In this document: positions 1-8,349 of the stretch, piece after piece | How the letters are laid out: each line of letters starts with the position of its first letter | How positions within the stretch are numbered: the first letter of the stretch is position 1 | Notes under the pieces: model-generated | The model's input: the letters and a program-made list of their open reading frames with translations, nothing else | The model's database searches: none | Told to the model about the DNA's origin: nothing | From: Glycomyces paridis | GTDB taxonomy: Bacteria > Actinomycetota > Actinomycetes > Mycobacteriales > Micromonosporaceae | DNA length: 64,000 nt | Direction: 5' to 3' | NCBI RefSeq assembly: GCF_004912155.1 | Contig: NZ_STGX01000024.1 | Coordinates: forward strand, 1-64,000 | Position numbers and translations under genes: made by a program

Positions 1-14
1 ACCATCCAAACACC

Positions 15-34
15 CTGTTGAGTTCTCAAACAAC
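15..34 (-). other. rRNA-operon leader box at window edge
   Basis: Read on the minus strand this is TTGTTTGAGAACTCAACAG. Boxes of the type GAGAACTCAACAG are known from the transcribed leaders and spacers of actinobacterial rRNA operons. It lies about 60 nt downstream of tandem promoters pointing out of the window. I infer that a 16S rRNA gene begins just beyond position 1 on the minus strand; no mature rRNA is visible here. Confidence 0.55.
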
Positions 35-93
35 ACGCCATAACCAAGTTCGATCCACTTAAGGGATTCGGCCTCAGCCGGAGCAACCTCGCA

Positions 94-149
94 ACTCTAA
101 CAGTCTCAGATCGCTGTGCAAACTCTAGGTCGATTAACCTGTGTCACAC
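94..149 (-). promoter_or_regulatory. Tandem promoters, probably for an rRNA operon
   Basis: Two identical -10 boxes TAGAGT lie at 99-94 and 127-122 on the minus strand. The downstream one has a -35 box TTGCAC at 121-116 with a 16-nt spacer. The upstream one has a weak TGTGAC at 148-143. Tandem near-identical promoters are typical of actinobacterial rrn operons, and the leader box at 15-34 supports this reading. Confidence 0.5.
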
Positions 150-560
150 TCGATCGAGCCTCTTGTGAGTCTCAGAGACGCCCGCGATTCAGCTTCCGGA
201 CCGCGCCTGACTCAATGAGTCTGTCGCTGGTCTCCGGCGGCTTCCGGACCAGGCCTTTTCGGCTGTTCCGTTCCCCCGCGGGCAAAGACAACATTACACG
301 CCTTCTGAGGGCATAGAACAGGGGGGTCCCCTTTCCGCTCGCGACCGAATTGAGCTGCGGTGATACCGCTGCGGCGCAATCCGATCCGCGGTTCGGGGCG
401 CCGGCCTTCCTCCGGTGGAGGCGAGGTTCCGTCGTCGCGGGGTCCTGATCCGAACGTACGGGAGGGGTACGACATCCGAGGGGCTCGACGGTGAACGCTC
501 GGTACTTATAGGAGAGGTCCGGATGCCGGTGCCGGCCGGCGGTGCCGAAGGCGGGTACGG
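150..560. other. Non-coding region upstream of the putative rrn promoters
   Basis: No convincing gene is seen. The segment contains a repeated 11-mer gcttccggacc at about 191 and 240 and a repeated TCTGAGACT, consistent with an extended rrn promoter region. The short open frames here have arginine/proline-rich compositions typical of chance frames in GC-rich DNA. Confidence 0.4.
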
Positions 561-597
561 AAAAGGGCCGGGCCCGTCTTTCGACGGGCCCGGCCCC
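561..597 (-). terminator. Intrinsic terminator of rplU-rpmA
   Basis: A perfect 14-bp stem (565-578 with 583-596) closes a 4-nt loop and is followed on the minus strand by TTTT (564-561). It starts about 30 nt after the rpmA stop, so it ends the ribosomal protein operon before any obg-like gene; none follows here. Confidence 0.9.
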
Positions 598-627
598 CTG
601 GTTCCGGTGAGCGTTGCCGCTCGGGTC

Positions 628-897
628 TTACGCCGCGACCTCGGTGGGGGTCGGGACGATGTTGACCAGCTTGCGTCCGCGCTTCTGCGAGAACAGCACT
701 TCACCCTCGGCGAGGGCGAAGAGCGTGTCGTCGCCGCCGCGGCCGACGAGGTCGCCCGGGTGGTACTTGGTGCCGCGCTGACGGATGAGGATCTCGCCCG
801 CGCTCACGTGCTGACCGCCGAAGCGCTTGACGCCAAGTCGCTTCGAGTTGGAGTCACGCCCGTTGCGGGAGCTGGATGCGCCCTTCTTGTGTGCCAT
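628..897 (-). CDS. rpmA: 50S ribosomal protein bL27
   Basis: Component of the large ribosomal subunit near the peptidyl transferase centre. The 89-residue protein starts directly with [20 protein letters not shown] and contains the family hallmark [18 protein letters not shown], so no N-terminal leader needs removal as in Firmicutes. It lies 11 nt after rplU in the same operon and is followed by a strong terminator. The usual third gene obg is absent from this position. Length and sequence are fully typical. Confidence 0.98.
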   Translation of the reverse strand: MAHKKGASSSRNGRDSNSKRLGVKRFGGQHVSAGEILIRQRGTKYHPGDLVGRGGDDTLFALAEGEVLFSQKRGRKLVNIVPTPTEVAA

Positions 898-908
898 TGT
901 CCAACCCC

Positions 909-1208
909 TTACTTGGTGATGCCGGTGACCTTGACGAGGGTCAACGGCTGGCGGTGACCCTGTCGCTTGTGGTAGCCGGTCTTGTTCTTGTACTTGTGGA
1001 TCTTGATCTTCGGGCCCTTGGTGTGCTCGAGAAGTTCACCGCTCACCGTGACGCCGGAGGCGTCGGTGACCACAGTGCCTTCGTCGACGAGCAACACCGC
1101 AGGCAGCGTAAGCGTGTCGCCGGGCGCGCCCTGAAGCTTCTCGACTTCGAGGACGTCTCCTTCGGCGACCTTGTACTGCTTTCCGCCAGTCTTGACGATT
1201 GCGTACAT
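909..1208 (-). CDS. rplU: 50S ribosomal protein bL21
   Basis: Large-subunit ribosomal protein that binds 23S rRNA. The frame can be extended upstream, but the family start [14 protein letters not shown] is at 1208 and is preceded by a ribosome binding site (aaggag at about 1228-1220), giving a normal 99-residue protein. The C-terminus [18 protein letters not shown] matches the family end. It is co-transcribed with rpmA. The leader carries three overlapping hairpins just before the binding site, which may regulate it. Confidence 0.97.
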   Translation of the reverse strand: MYAIVKTGGKQYKVAEGDVLEVEKLQGAPGDTLTLPAVLLVDEGTVVTDASGVTVSGELLEHTKGPKIKIHKYKNKTGYHKRQGHRQPLTLVKVTGITK

Positions 1209-1456
1209 GTCGACGCGGTCTCCTTGGGTCCTCCCCGGTGCGGGGAAATGAGTTCCCCGCAGGGGAACGGTGTCTGTCAAATTTCGCGGTGCTAGCGCAC
1301 CATGCCGGTCGCCGGTTCGCAAGCTTCACCGTGACCGCCAACCCCCGGCTCCGTTGAACGTCGCCGCGGCTGGGCCGCCGATCGAGCTCCGCGTTCATCC
1401 CCGCTGACGGGGTCAAAAGCTGAGGGCTCTATAGGCCGCTCACTAGGGTACGTCAT
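1209..1456 (-). promoter_or_regulatory. rplU leader with promoter and alternative hairpins
   Basis: A possible promoter is ATGACG (1456-1451), 17-nt spacer, TATAGA (1433-1428). This would give a leader of about 215 nt. Near its 3' end three hairpins overlap: 1252-1268 (7 bp), 1242-1258 (6 bp) and 1232-1246 (6 bp, next to the ribosome binding site). The middle one excludes both others, an arrangement expected for autogenous control of a ribosomal protein operon. Both the promoter and the regulation are inferences. Confidence 0.4.
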
Positions 1457-1491
1457 GTACCCGCTGGTTCAGGCATCGGGCCGGGTCGGGG

Positions 1492-1515
1492 GCCGCGGAC
1501 GTCACAGTCCGCGGC
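1492..1515 (-). terminator. Hairpin after RNase E/G gene
   Basis: A 9-bp GC stem gccgcggac/gtccgcggc with a 6-nt loop lies 11 nt after the stop codon of the ribonuclease gene on the minus strand. There is no U tract, which is common for actinobacterial terminators. Confidence 0.5.
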
Positions 1516-1526
1516 GCCCGTCCGGC

Positions 1527-3998
1527 TCAGTCCGTCGCCGTCCCGGTTCCGGCTTCCTCGCCGTTCCCGGAGTCCGATCCCGCCTCGTGGGCCTGCGCCG
1601 CAGCGGGGGTCTCGGCCTCGCGCGGCTCGTGCGCGGCCTCTTCGGCGTGGGCGTCGTCGTCCCCGTCGTGGACGTGGTCGAGCGAGGCGGCGATCTTCGC
1701 CGTCTCGGCCGCCGCCGACTTCACGGGGGCCTCGGCCTTGTCCTGCTTCTTCTGCTGGCCCTGCTGCTGCTGGGCCTGCTGGCCGGACTTGGCCTTGTCC
1801 TTCTTCTTCTTGCCGGCACCCTGGTTCTGCTGGCCCTGGTTGGCGTTGGCGTTGCCGCCTCCGCCGCCGTTGCCCTTCTTGCGGCCGTTCCCGAGGATCT
1901 CGTCGGTGTGGATGACCACGCCGCGGCCCTTGCAGTGGTCGCAGGGCTCGGAGAACGCCTCGATGAGGCCCTGGCCGACGCGCTTGCGCGTCATCTGGAC
2001 CAGGCCCAACGAGGTGACCTCGGTGACCTGGTGCTTGGTCCGGTCCCGGCCCAGGCATTCGGTCAGGCGGCGCAGCACCAGGTCGCGGTTCGATTCGAGC
2101 ACCATGTCGATGAAGTCGATGACGATGATGCCGCCGATGTCGCGCAGGCGCAGCTGGCGCACGATCTCCTCGGCCGCCTCCAGGTTGTTCCTGGTGACGG
2201 TCTCCTCGAGGTTGCCGCCCTCGCCGGTGAAGCGGCCGGTGTTGACGTCGATCACGGTCATCGCCTCGGTGCGGTCGATGACGAGCGAGCCGCCCGAGGG
2301 CAGGTAGACCTTGCGGTCCAGCGCCTTCAGCAGCTGCTCGTCGACGCGCATCTCGGCGAAGACGTCCTTCGTGCCGGTGTGGTGCTTGAGCCGCGGCAGC
2401 AGCTCGGGCGACACCGACTCCAGGTACCTGTGGATCTCGTCGTAGGCCTCGTCGCCCTCCACCAGGAGCTCCTTGAAGTCCTCGTTGAAGACGTCGCGGA
2501 CGACCCGGATGAGCACGTCCGGCTCGGAGTGGAGCACCGCCGGGGCGCTGCTCTTCTTCGACTTGGCCTGGATCTCCTCCCACTCGATCTGGAGGCGGGA
2601 GATGTCGCGGGCGAGCTCCTCGGGGCCGGCGCCCTCGGCCGCGGTGCGGACGATCACGCCCGCGCTCTCGGGCACGAGCTTCTTGAGCGCCGCGCGCAGG
2701 CGGGTGCGCTCGCGGTCGGGGAGCTTGCGGGAGATCCCCGAGGCGTTGCCGCCGGGGACGTAGACCAGGTGGCGGCCCGAGAGGGCGACGTGGCTGGTCA
2801 GGCGGGCGCCCTTGTGGCCGACCGGGTCCTTGGTGACCTGGACGAGCACGGGGTCGCCGGGGCGCAGGGCCTGCTCGATCGAGCGGGCCTTCCCGGCCAG
2901 GCCGGTCGCGTCCCAGTTCACCTCGCCGGCGTAGAGCACGGCGTTGCGGCCGCGGCCGATGTCGACGAAGGCGGCCTCCATGCTCGGGAGCACGTTCTGG
3001 ACCTTGCCGAGGTAGACGTTGCCGACCAGGCCCTGGGCACCGGACTTCGAGACGTAGTGCTCGGCGAGGATGCCGTCCTCCAGGACGGCGGCCTGGGCCT
3101 TGCCGCCGCGGACGCGGACGACCATCTGGCGCTCGACGGCTTCGCGGCGGGCGAGGAACTCGGCCTCGCTGACGACCTGGACGCGGCCCCGGCCCGACTT
3201 GCGGCCGTCGCGGCGGCGCTGCCGCTTCGCTTCGAGCCGCGTGGAGCCGGAGACACCGCGGACCTCCTCGTTGGAGGACGTGCGGCGCTGCGGCGTGCGG
3301 ACCTTGACGACGACCTCGGCGTCGTCCTCGGACTCCTCCGGACGCGACCGGTCTGAGTCCTCGGAGCCCGCGCGGCGGCGGCGACGGCGGCGACGGCGGG
3401 TCACCTCGGGACCGTCGGTCCCGGCTTCCTCGTCGTCTTCGTCGGACTCGCGGTCCTCGTCGTCGTTCTCGTCGCCCTCGTCGTCGGCGGCGCCGTCGAC
3501 GCCCTTGCCGCGGCCGCGGCCGCGGCGGCCCCGGCGGCCCCGCCTGCGGCGGCCGGCCTCGGAGTCGTCATCGTCGTCGAACTCGTCGTCGTCGAAGTCC
3601 TCGGCGACGGGCTCTTCGGCCTTCGGCTCGGGCCGCTCCGCCTTGGACTCGGCGGCACGGTTCTCGGAGCGGCTGCGGGTGCGCTTGCGCGCCTGCGGCT
3701 GCTCCTGCTGGGGTTGGGCCTTCCTGGCCTGCGCCTTCTTGGCCTGGCCGCGGCGCGGCTCGGGCTCGTCCTCGCGGGTGTCGCGCTGCTCGCGCTTCAC
3801 CGGCTCGGCCTTGGGCTCGGCGGCCTTGGGCTGCGCCTTCGGCGGTGGGGCGAACATCGGCGCGGCCTGCGTCGCGGCGGCGCGTGAGCGCTCAGCGCGG
3901 GGCGGCTCGGCCGCCGGCTCGTCGTTCTTGGGTTTCTGGGGAGCCATGAAGGTGACCGCAACCACGGGCACCTGTTCGCGCGGCTCGTTCTCGCGCAT
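1527..3998 (-). CDS. rne: Ribonuclease E/G family endoribonuclease
   Basis: Single-strand-specific endonuclease of mRNA decay and rRNA processing. The 823-residue protein has a long N-terminal extension (about 1-280) of proline/lysine, acidic and arginine-only blocks, the actinobacterial layout in which the scaffold-like part is at both ends. An S1-like RNA-binding segment follows (about 322-400), then the catalytic RNase H-like/DNase I-like part with Asp in TVIDVNTGRF (D584) and IIVIDFID (D628), and the Zn-link CDHCKG (C686, C689). The C-terminus is low complexity with QQ and acidic runs. The start ATG at 3998 has GGAG 10 nt upstream. It is monocistronic, ending in a hairpin. Confidence 0.95.
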   Translation of the reverse strand: MRENEPREQVPVVAVTFMAPQKPKNDEPAAEPPRAERSRAAATQAAPMFAPPPKAQPKAAEPKAEPVKREQRDTREDEPEPRRGQAKKAQARKAQPQQEQPQARKRTRSRSENRAAESKAERPEPKAEEPVAEDFDDDEFDDDDDSEAGRRRRGRRGRRGRGRGKGVDGAADDEGDENDDEDRESDEDDEEAGTDGPEVTRRRRRRRRRAGSEDSDRSRPEESEDDAEVVVKVRTPQRRTSSNEEVRGVSGSTRLEAKRQRRRDGRKSGRGRVQVVSEAEFLARREAVERQMVVRVRGGKAQAAVLEDGILAEHYVSKSGAQGLVGNVYLGKVQNVLPSMEAAFVDIGRGRNAVLYAGEVNWDATGLAGKARSIEQALRPGDPVLVQVTKDPVGHKGARLTSHVALSGRHLVYVPGGNASGISRKLPDRERTRLRAALKKLVPESAGVIVRTAAEGAGPEELARDISRLQIEWEEIQAKSKKSSAPAVLHSEPDVLIRVVRDVFNEDFKELLVEGDEAYDEIHRYLESVSPELLPRLKHHTGTKDVFAEMRVDEQLLKALDRKVYLPSGGSLVIDRTEAMTVIDVNTGRFTGEGGNLEETVTRNNLEAAEEIVRQLRLRDIGGIIVIDFIDMVLESNRDLVLRRLTECLGRDRTKHQVTEVTSLGLVQMTRKRVGQGLIEAFSEPCDHCKGRGVVIHTDEILGNGRKKGNGGGGGNANANQGQQNQGAGKKKKDKAKSGQQAQQQQGQQKKQDKAEAPVKSAAAETAKIAASLDHVHDGDDDAHAEEAAHEPREAETPAAAQAHEAGSDSGNGEEAGTGTATD

Positions 3999-4537
3999 AC
4001 GAATTTATCTCCATTCCAGCCGCCGCCCGGGCGCGTGACGCGGTGTGCGTCCGCTGCCGCACGGGCGCGGCATCTGAGTGCGGTCCTCCCGACCTGACGA
4101 GGCCGGCATCCGGCTCGCTTCGCCTTGGAGGCTGGCGAGCCTTGCTCCGGCGCTGAGTTCATGCCGTTCGGGCCGCACTGAAAGCCTCAACTCGCACTGG
4201 GGAAACACCTCTGCCCCCAGCCGAGTCGTCAAGTCCGTCGCCGTCGTGAGGGGCGCGGACAGGACATCTTCGGGTCGCACCTCGTACAACCGCGGCGCGA
4301 CAAGGTCGAGTATCGCACACTCTGCGTCATTCGCCGAGCGGGACGGAAAGCCGGTGCCGTGCCTCTCAGTGCCGGGTCGTCGGGATCGCGTGCGGCGACC
4401 TGCGAGGACGCCTTCGGCGCAGGCTCGGGACAGGTGTACGAGAAACAGCACGAACGGGTGAGAAAACACGACTCCTCGTGGTTGGCACGGTCGGAGCGTG
4501 GTCCGTGTCGCAGGCACTCGATAGGCTGTGAACCGGC
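3999..4537. other. Intergenic region between rne and the divergent gene
   Basis: No gene is supported in these 539 bp. A minus-strand -10-like GATACT near 4313-4318 would give rne a leader of roughly 300 nt, which recalls the long autoregulatory rne leader of enterobacteria, but this is only an analogy. On the plus strand TAGGCT (4522-4527) is the likely -10 box of the next gene. Confidence 0.35.
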
Positions 4538-5269
4538 GTGTCGGCAGCGACCACTGAAGCAAGGACGAACACCATCGCACTCCAGGTGATCGACTCGGAC
4601 GAGTCCCAGGAGCCCCGGGCGGACGGGAAGCCCTCCACCTACCAGGGGCGCCATCGCGGTGCGGACCGGCTGCGGCAGCTCGCGAGCGCCGGATGGGCCC
4701 TCGCGGTGGTCGCGGTCCTCCTCGCCGGCGGCGGGACGGCGCTGTTCTGGGCCTCCGGGATGGACGAGGAGCGCCCGTCGGTGGACGGCGGGAAGATCGC
4801 GGACCTGTGCGAACTGGTCGTGGACGCCGAGCTCCTGGCGCCGTGGGCCGACTCCGAGCAGGCGCGCAACCCCGCCGACCGGTCCGAGGAGAAGGTGCGC
4901 ACGTTCGACTGCACCTACTCGGCCGAGTACGCCGGGGACGAGGCGTACCGGCTGGTCACAGTGTTCGCCACGGTGCAGGTCTACGAGGACCCCTCGAAGG
5001 CGCGGGCCGCGTACGCGGGCGTGCTGGAGTTCGAGGCCTCGGAAGGGCACGAGACCTCCTCGGCCAAAGGCGTCGGGGAGCAGGCGGCGGTCGCGACCAT
5101 CGCCGAGGGCGAGGAGACCGAGGTGCGCCTGCACGCCCAGGAGGCGAACGCCACCATCAGCCTCAACGTCTTCTTCACCGGCACGGCCCCGAAAGACGGA
5201 GATGTGGGGCGATTGACGGAGGATCTGGGCGCGGGCCTCGTCGACGCGCTCCCCCGGGCGGGGAAATAG
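4538..5269 (+). CDS. Membrane-anchored exported protein, DUF3558-like
   Basis: The function is unknown. The 243-residue protein has about 50 cytosolic residues, one membrane segment (about 53-72, rich in Ala, Val and Leu) and an extracellular domain with two cysteines (CELVVDAELL and FDCTY) in a spacing like DUF3558-type exported proteins of actinomycetes. The GTG start at 4538 lies 10 nt after a TAGGCT -10 box and has no clear binding site, suggesting a near-leaderless mRNA. The next gene encodes a protein of the same plan, so the two are probably paralogues at the border of the type VII region. Confidence 0.7.
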   Translation: MSAATTEARTNTIALQVIDSDESQEPRADGKPSTYQGRHRGADRLRQLASAGWALAVVAVLLAGGGTALFWASGMDEERPSVDGGKIADLCELVVDAELLAPWADSEQARNPADRSEEKVRTFDCTYSAEYAGDEAYRLVTVFATVQVYEDPSKARAAYAGVLEFEASEGHETSSAKGVGEQAAVATIAEGEETEVRLHAQEANATISLNVFFTGTAPKDGDVGRLTEDLGAGLVDALPRAGK

Positions 5270-5344
5270 GCGGCCCCCTTTAAGCTGGCCGTGACTACCG
5301 CGGCGTCAAGTCGACACGCCGGGAATCATTCGCGGAGGATCATT

Positions 5345-6592
5345 GTGAGCGGCAATTCACCCTTTGGCCCGGCATATGGCGAGCAGCCCGAGGACGGGTC
5401 GCGATCCGGTCAAGGCCAGTGGCGGCCGCGAGCAGGTCGACCGCAGGGCGGGCCGCCCGAGGACCGCCAGGGCCCGGGGCCCTCGTACTCGGCCGGGCAG
5501 AGCCCGCAGGACCAGGGCGGCTACGACCGGGGACAGACCGGCCGCCATCAGATGCCGCAGGCCGGACGGCCCTCGCCCGAAACGCGCGGCGGTGTACCCC
5601 GCGCGGGCGGACCCTCCGCTGGCGGACCCGGCGCGGGTCGGGGACAGCAGCCCGGCCAGTACCAGTCCCCGCAGCAGCAGTACTCGCCGCAGACCGGCGC
5701 CGAGCCGCCGCGTTCGGCGCAGACCGGGCCGCTCCCGGGCTCCTCGCCGCGCGGCGACCAGCGGGGTTCGGGCACGCCCGCCTCGCCTCAGCGCGCCCCC
5801 GAGGGCGCCCCGTCCAGGGGCTCCCACCAGCCGTTCGAGGAGGCCGCGTTCGCCGACGACCGGTCGCAGGGCGACTGGGGCGGCGGCGCCGAGACCACGA
5901 CGATCGGGCGCCTCGGCTACATGCCGAAGGAGCCGCGCCGCCGCTCCGACTTCCAGAAGGTCCGCAGCCGGGCCCGCAAGTCCAGCCCGATCCCGAAGAT
6001 CCTCATCGGGATCCTCGTGCTGGCGCTCGTCGGCGGCGGCGCCTGGTGGTGGATGAACCGCCCCGCCGAGGAGGACGCCGGCCAGGCCGCCGCCGAGGGG
6101 CTGACGTACGCCGGGAGCGAGGCCCCGTGCTCGCTGATCGACAGGACGACGCTCGAAGCGGTCGTCGACGGCGCCGAACCCGTTGAAGCACCCGCGGGCG
6201 AGGAGAAGAGCCGCGGCTGGGTGCAGTCGTGCTCCCTCACGTACGGCGAGCCCGAGAAGGCCGCGGCGCTCTTGGAGATCGAGGGCACCGTCTTCGACAC
6301 CGAGGCCAAGGCGAGCGTCAACTTCGAACTCGGCACCCGTGAGATCGGCGAGCTGGGCGAAGCCTGGACCGCGGTCGACCCCGCCCCCGAGGTCGGGGAC
6401 GAGAACGCGGCGGTGGCCCGGGTGGTCGCCGACGGCACCTCGAACTACCACCTCCACGTCCACGACGACAACGTCTACATGGTGGTGCGGCTGTCGGTCG
6501 CGAAGGACGCCGAGCTGGACGAGCAGGGCCTGACGGACCTCGCGGCCGGGCTGGCCGCGACGTACCTGGAGAACTGGCGCGCCGAGAGCTGA
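5345..6592 (+). CDS. Membrane protein with Pro/Gln-rich cytosolic tail and exported domain
   Basis: The start is GTG at 5345, which has GGAGG 6 nt upstream; the frame is open further upstream. The 415-residue product has about 200 residues of proline/glycine/glutamine-rich cytosolic sequence, a basic stretch, one membrane segment (ILIGILVLALVGGGAWWW, about 218-236) and an exported domain with two cysteines (APCSLID and VQSCSL) like the neighbouring 243-residue protein. No enzyme motif is visible. Its position beside eccE suggests a role with the secretion system, but that is inference from position only. A bidirectional terminator follows. Confidence 0.7.
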   Translation: MSGNSPFGPAYGEQPEDGSRSGQGQWRPRAGRPQGGPPEDRQGPGPSYSAGQSPQDQGGYDRGQTGRHQMPQAGRPSPETRGGVPRAGGPSAGGPGAGRGQQPGQYQSPQQQYSPQTGAEPPRSAQTGPLPGSSPRGDQRGSGTPASPQRAPEGAPSRGSHQPFEEAAFADDRSQGDWGGGAETTTIGRLGYMPKEPRRRSDFQKVRSRARKSSPIPKILIGILVLALVGGGAWWWMNRPAEEDAGQAAAEGLTYAGSEAPCSLIDRTTLEAVVDGAEPVEAPAGEEKSRGWVQSCSLTYGEPEKAAALLEIEGTVFDTEAKASVNFELGTREIGELGEAWTAVDPAPEVGDENAAVARVVADGTSNYHLHVHDDNVYMVVRLSVAKDAELDEQGLTDLAAGLAATYLENWRAES

Positions 6593-6605
6593 CGTGAGAC
6601 ATGCG

Positions 6606-6639
6606 GAAAGGGGCGGGGCCGTTCGGCCCCGCCCCTTTC
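6606..6639. terminator. Bidirectional terminator between convergent genes
   Basis: A 15-bp stem gaaaggggcggggcc (6606-6620) pairs with 6625-6639 around a gttc loop. It lies between the stops of two convergent genes (6592 and 6652) and can serve both. Confidence 0.85.
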
Positions 6640-6651
6640 ACGTGCAGTCGG

Positions 6652-8349
6652 TCAGTAGGTGCGCATCGGGGCGCCGAACATCTGCGACTCGATCGAGGTC
6701 GGGGAGCACCACAGGTAGCGCTCCTTCTGGCCCTTGCGAAGCATGGCGATCATGTCGTCGTGCAGCATCTGGAGCCATTGCAGGACCTCCTGGTTGACCC
6801 GGATGGCCGAACGCGCCACCTGGGCCTCCTCGGCGGTGAGCCGCTGAAGCACCGTCATGTGCGCCTCGCCGGTGAGCGAGTCGGCGAAGTTCGTCAGGCG
6901 CGGGAGGACCGTCAGCTGCGTGCGCCAGGGGCCGAGGACCGGCTTGGTCTGGGAGCCGCGCTCGCCCACGTCGTAGACGTACAGGGCCGGGGAGTGCTGG
7001 CTGGCCTCGACGGTGACCGGCTGGTCGCCGTGGAGGACGGCGAGCCGGTCGCCGCGGCCGGTGGCGGTCTCGCCGAGGCCGTTCCACTCCTGCGGGCGGG
7101 TCGTGCACACCGCGACGCGGGTGCCGATCGCCAGGGCGCGGAAGACCAGGAGCCGCGCCAGGTAGACGCCGCCGATCAGGTTGATGCGGGTCTCTTCGGG
7201 CCTGAAGAACGGCGCGACCACGGGCAGCTGCTCGGCGTCGCGGCCGATGACGAGGCCCGAGGGCGGGCTGGCGGAGGTCATGAGCTCCAGGGCGCGGGCC
7301 GTGGGGATCTGCGGGTTCGACCTGACCGACTCGATGGCCTTGCCCGCGTCCGAGGCGGTCTCGACCGCGCGGTCGGTGACCGGGAGGCCGTAGACGGTGC
7401 CCTCGGTGGGGCCCGCCGAGACCGAGCCGACGCCGAACAGGCCCGCCGAGGTCGGCAGGGAGCTGATCGGGCCGCCGGTGATCGGGGCCGCGCCGGAGTA
7501 CGGCATCCCCGAGTAGGGCTGGGCCGACGCGGGCTGCGCCGAGTACGGCTGCCCCGAGACCGGACTGCCCGACATGGGCTGCCCGGAGATCGGACTGGCC
7601 GATACGGGCTGGACCGAGACCGGTGAGATCGACGGCGCGGACACCGGCGCCGCGGAGACCGGGGCGATCGGCGGCTGCGACGGGGCCACGGGCTGCGGCG
7701 GGCGGCGCGGCTGGCCGTACTGGTTCGGGGGCGCCGACGGCATCCCGGGCGGCGGACCCGCCGGCGGCTGCGGCGGGCGCTGCTGCTGCGAGACCGGCTG
7801 CGGCGCGGGCGGTTGCGGCGCCTGCGGCTGCCCGGCGGGCGGCGTCTGCCGCATCTCGGGCGGACGCGGCGTCTGCTGCGGCGACTGCGCCTGGCCCCCG
7901 TAAGGCGGGCGCGGCGGCTGGGCGCCGGTCCTCGCGCCCGCGGGCGGCTGCGCGCCGGTGCGCGCGCTCGGAGGCGCAGGCGGCGCGGCGGGGGGCTGGC
8001 CCTGGCGCGCGGAGGCGGGGTTCTCGGGCGGACGCCCGTAGACGGTGGGGTTCTGCTGCCCGGTCGGAACCTGCTGACCGGTGGGTGCCTGCTGTCCGCC
8101 CTGGCCGTAGACGGCGCCCTGCGGAGGCGAAGACGGTGCGGGCGGGCGGGCCGAACCGGTCTGGCCGCCCTGGCGTGCGACCTTGACGGTGCCCGAGTCC
8201 TCGTCGTCCACATTGCGGCGCTGGTCGGCGCCCTGCGGCTGCTCTTCCTCGTCGTCGGAGTGGCGGCCGGAGCGGTAGGAGCCGCCCTGATAGGTGCCGC
8301 CCTGGTAGGTCCCGCCGCCGTAGACGTTGCCGTTGCCGCGGTCGCTCAT
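6652..8349 (-). CDS. Type VII locus protein downstream of eccE
   Basis: A 565-residue protein translationally coupled to eccE: its ATG overlaps the eccE stop (ATGA, 8346-8349) and GGAGG precedes it. The first about 350 residues are low complexity (GTYQGG repeats, then Pro/Gln/Gly and PVSA-type repeats). The C-terminal 200 residues look folded, with IGGVYLARLLVFRALAIGTR and a tail rich in aromatic and charged residues. There is no signal peptide, membrane segment or nucleotide-binding motif, so it is probably cytosolic. Coupling to eccE implies a job at the inner face of the channel, perhaps with substrates, but no function can be assigned. Confidence 0.75.
   Translation of the reverse strand: MSDRGNGNVYGGGTYQGGTYQGGSYRSGRHSDDEEEQPQGADQRRNVDDEDSGTVKVARQGGQTGSARPPAPSSPPQGAVYGQGGQQAPTGQQVPTGQQNPTVYGRPPENPASARQGQPPAAPPAPPSARTGAQPPAGARTGAQPPRPPYGGQAQSPQQTPRPPEMRQTPPAGQPQAPQPPAPQPVSQQQRPPQPPAGPPPGMPSAPPNQYGQPRRPPQPVAPSQPPIAPVSAAPVSAPSISPVSVQPVSASPISGQPMSGSPVSGQPYSAQPASAQPYSGMPYSGAAPITGGPISSLPTSAGLFGVGSVSAGPTEGTVYGLPVTDRAVETASDAGKAIESVRSNPQIPTARALELMTSASPPSGLVIGRDAEQLPVVAPFFRPEETRINLIGGVYLARLLVFRALAIGTRVAVCTTRPQEWNGLGETATGRGDRLAVLHGDQPVTVEASQHSPALYVYDVGERGSQTKPVLGPWRTQLTVLPRLTNFADSLTGEAHMTVLQRLTAEEAQVARSAIRVNQEVLQWLQMLHDDMIAMLRKGQKERYLWCSPTSIESQMFGAPMRTY

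Noticed and set aside
1275-1280. TTGACA on the minus strand as the rplU -35 box
   Set aside because: No acceptable -10 box lies 16-18 nt downstream; the positions are occupied by the gggaac arm of a hairpin.
1455-3356. 633-codon plus-strand frame opposite rne
   Set aside because: It is a Val/Leu/Asp/Gly-rich antisense shadow of the RNase E/G gene, with no binding site and no family features.
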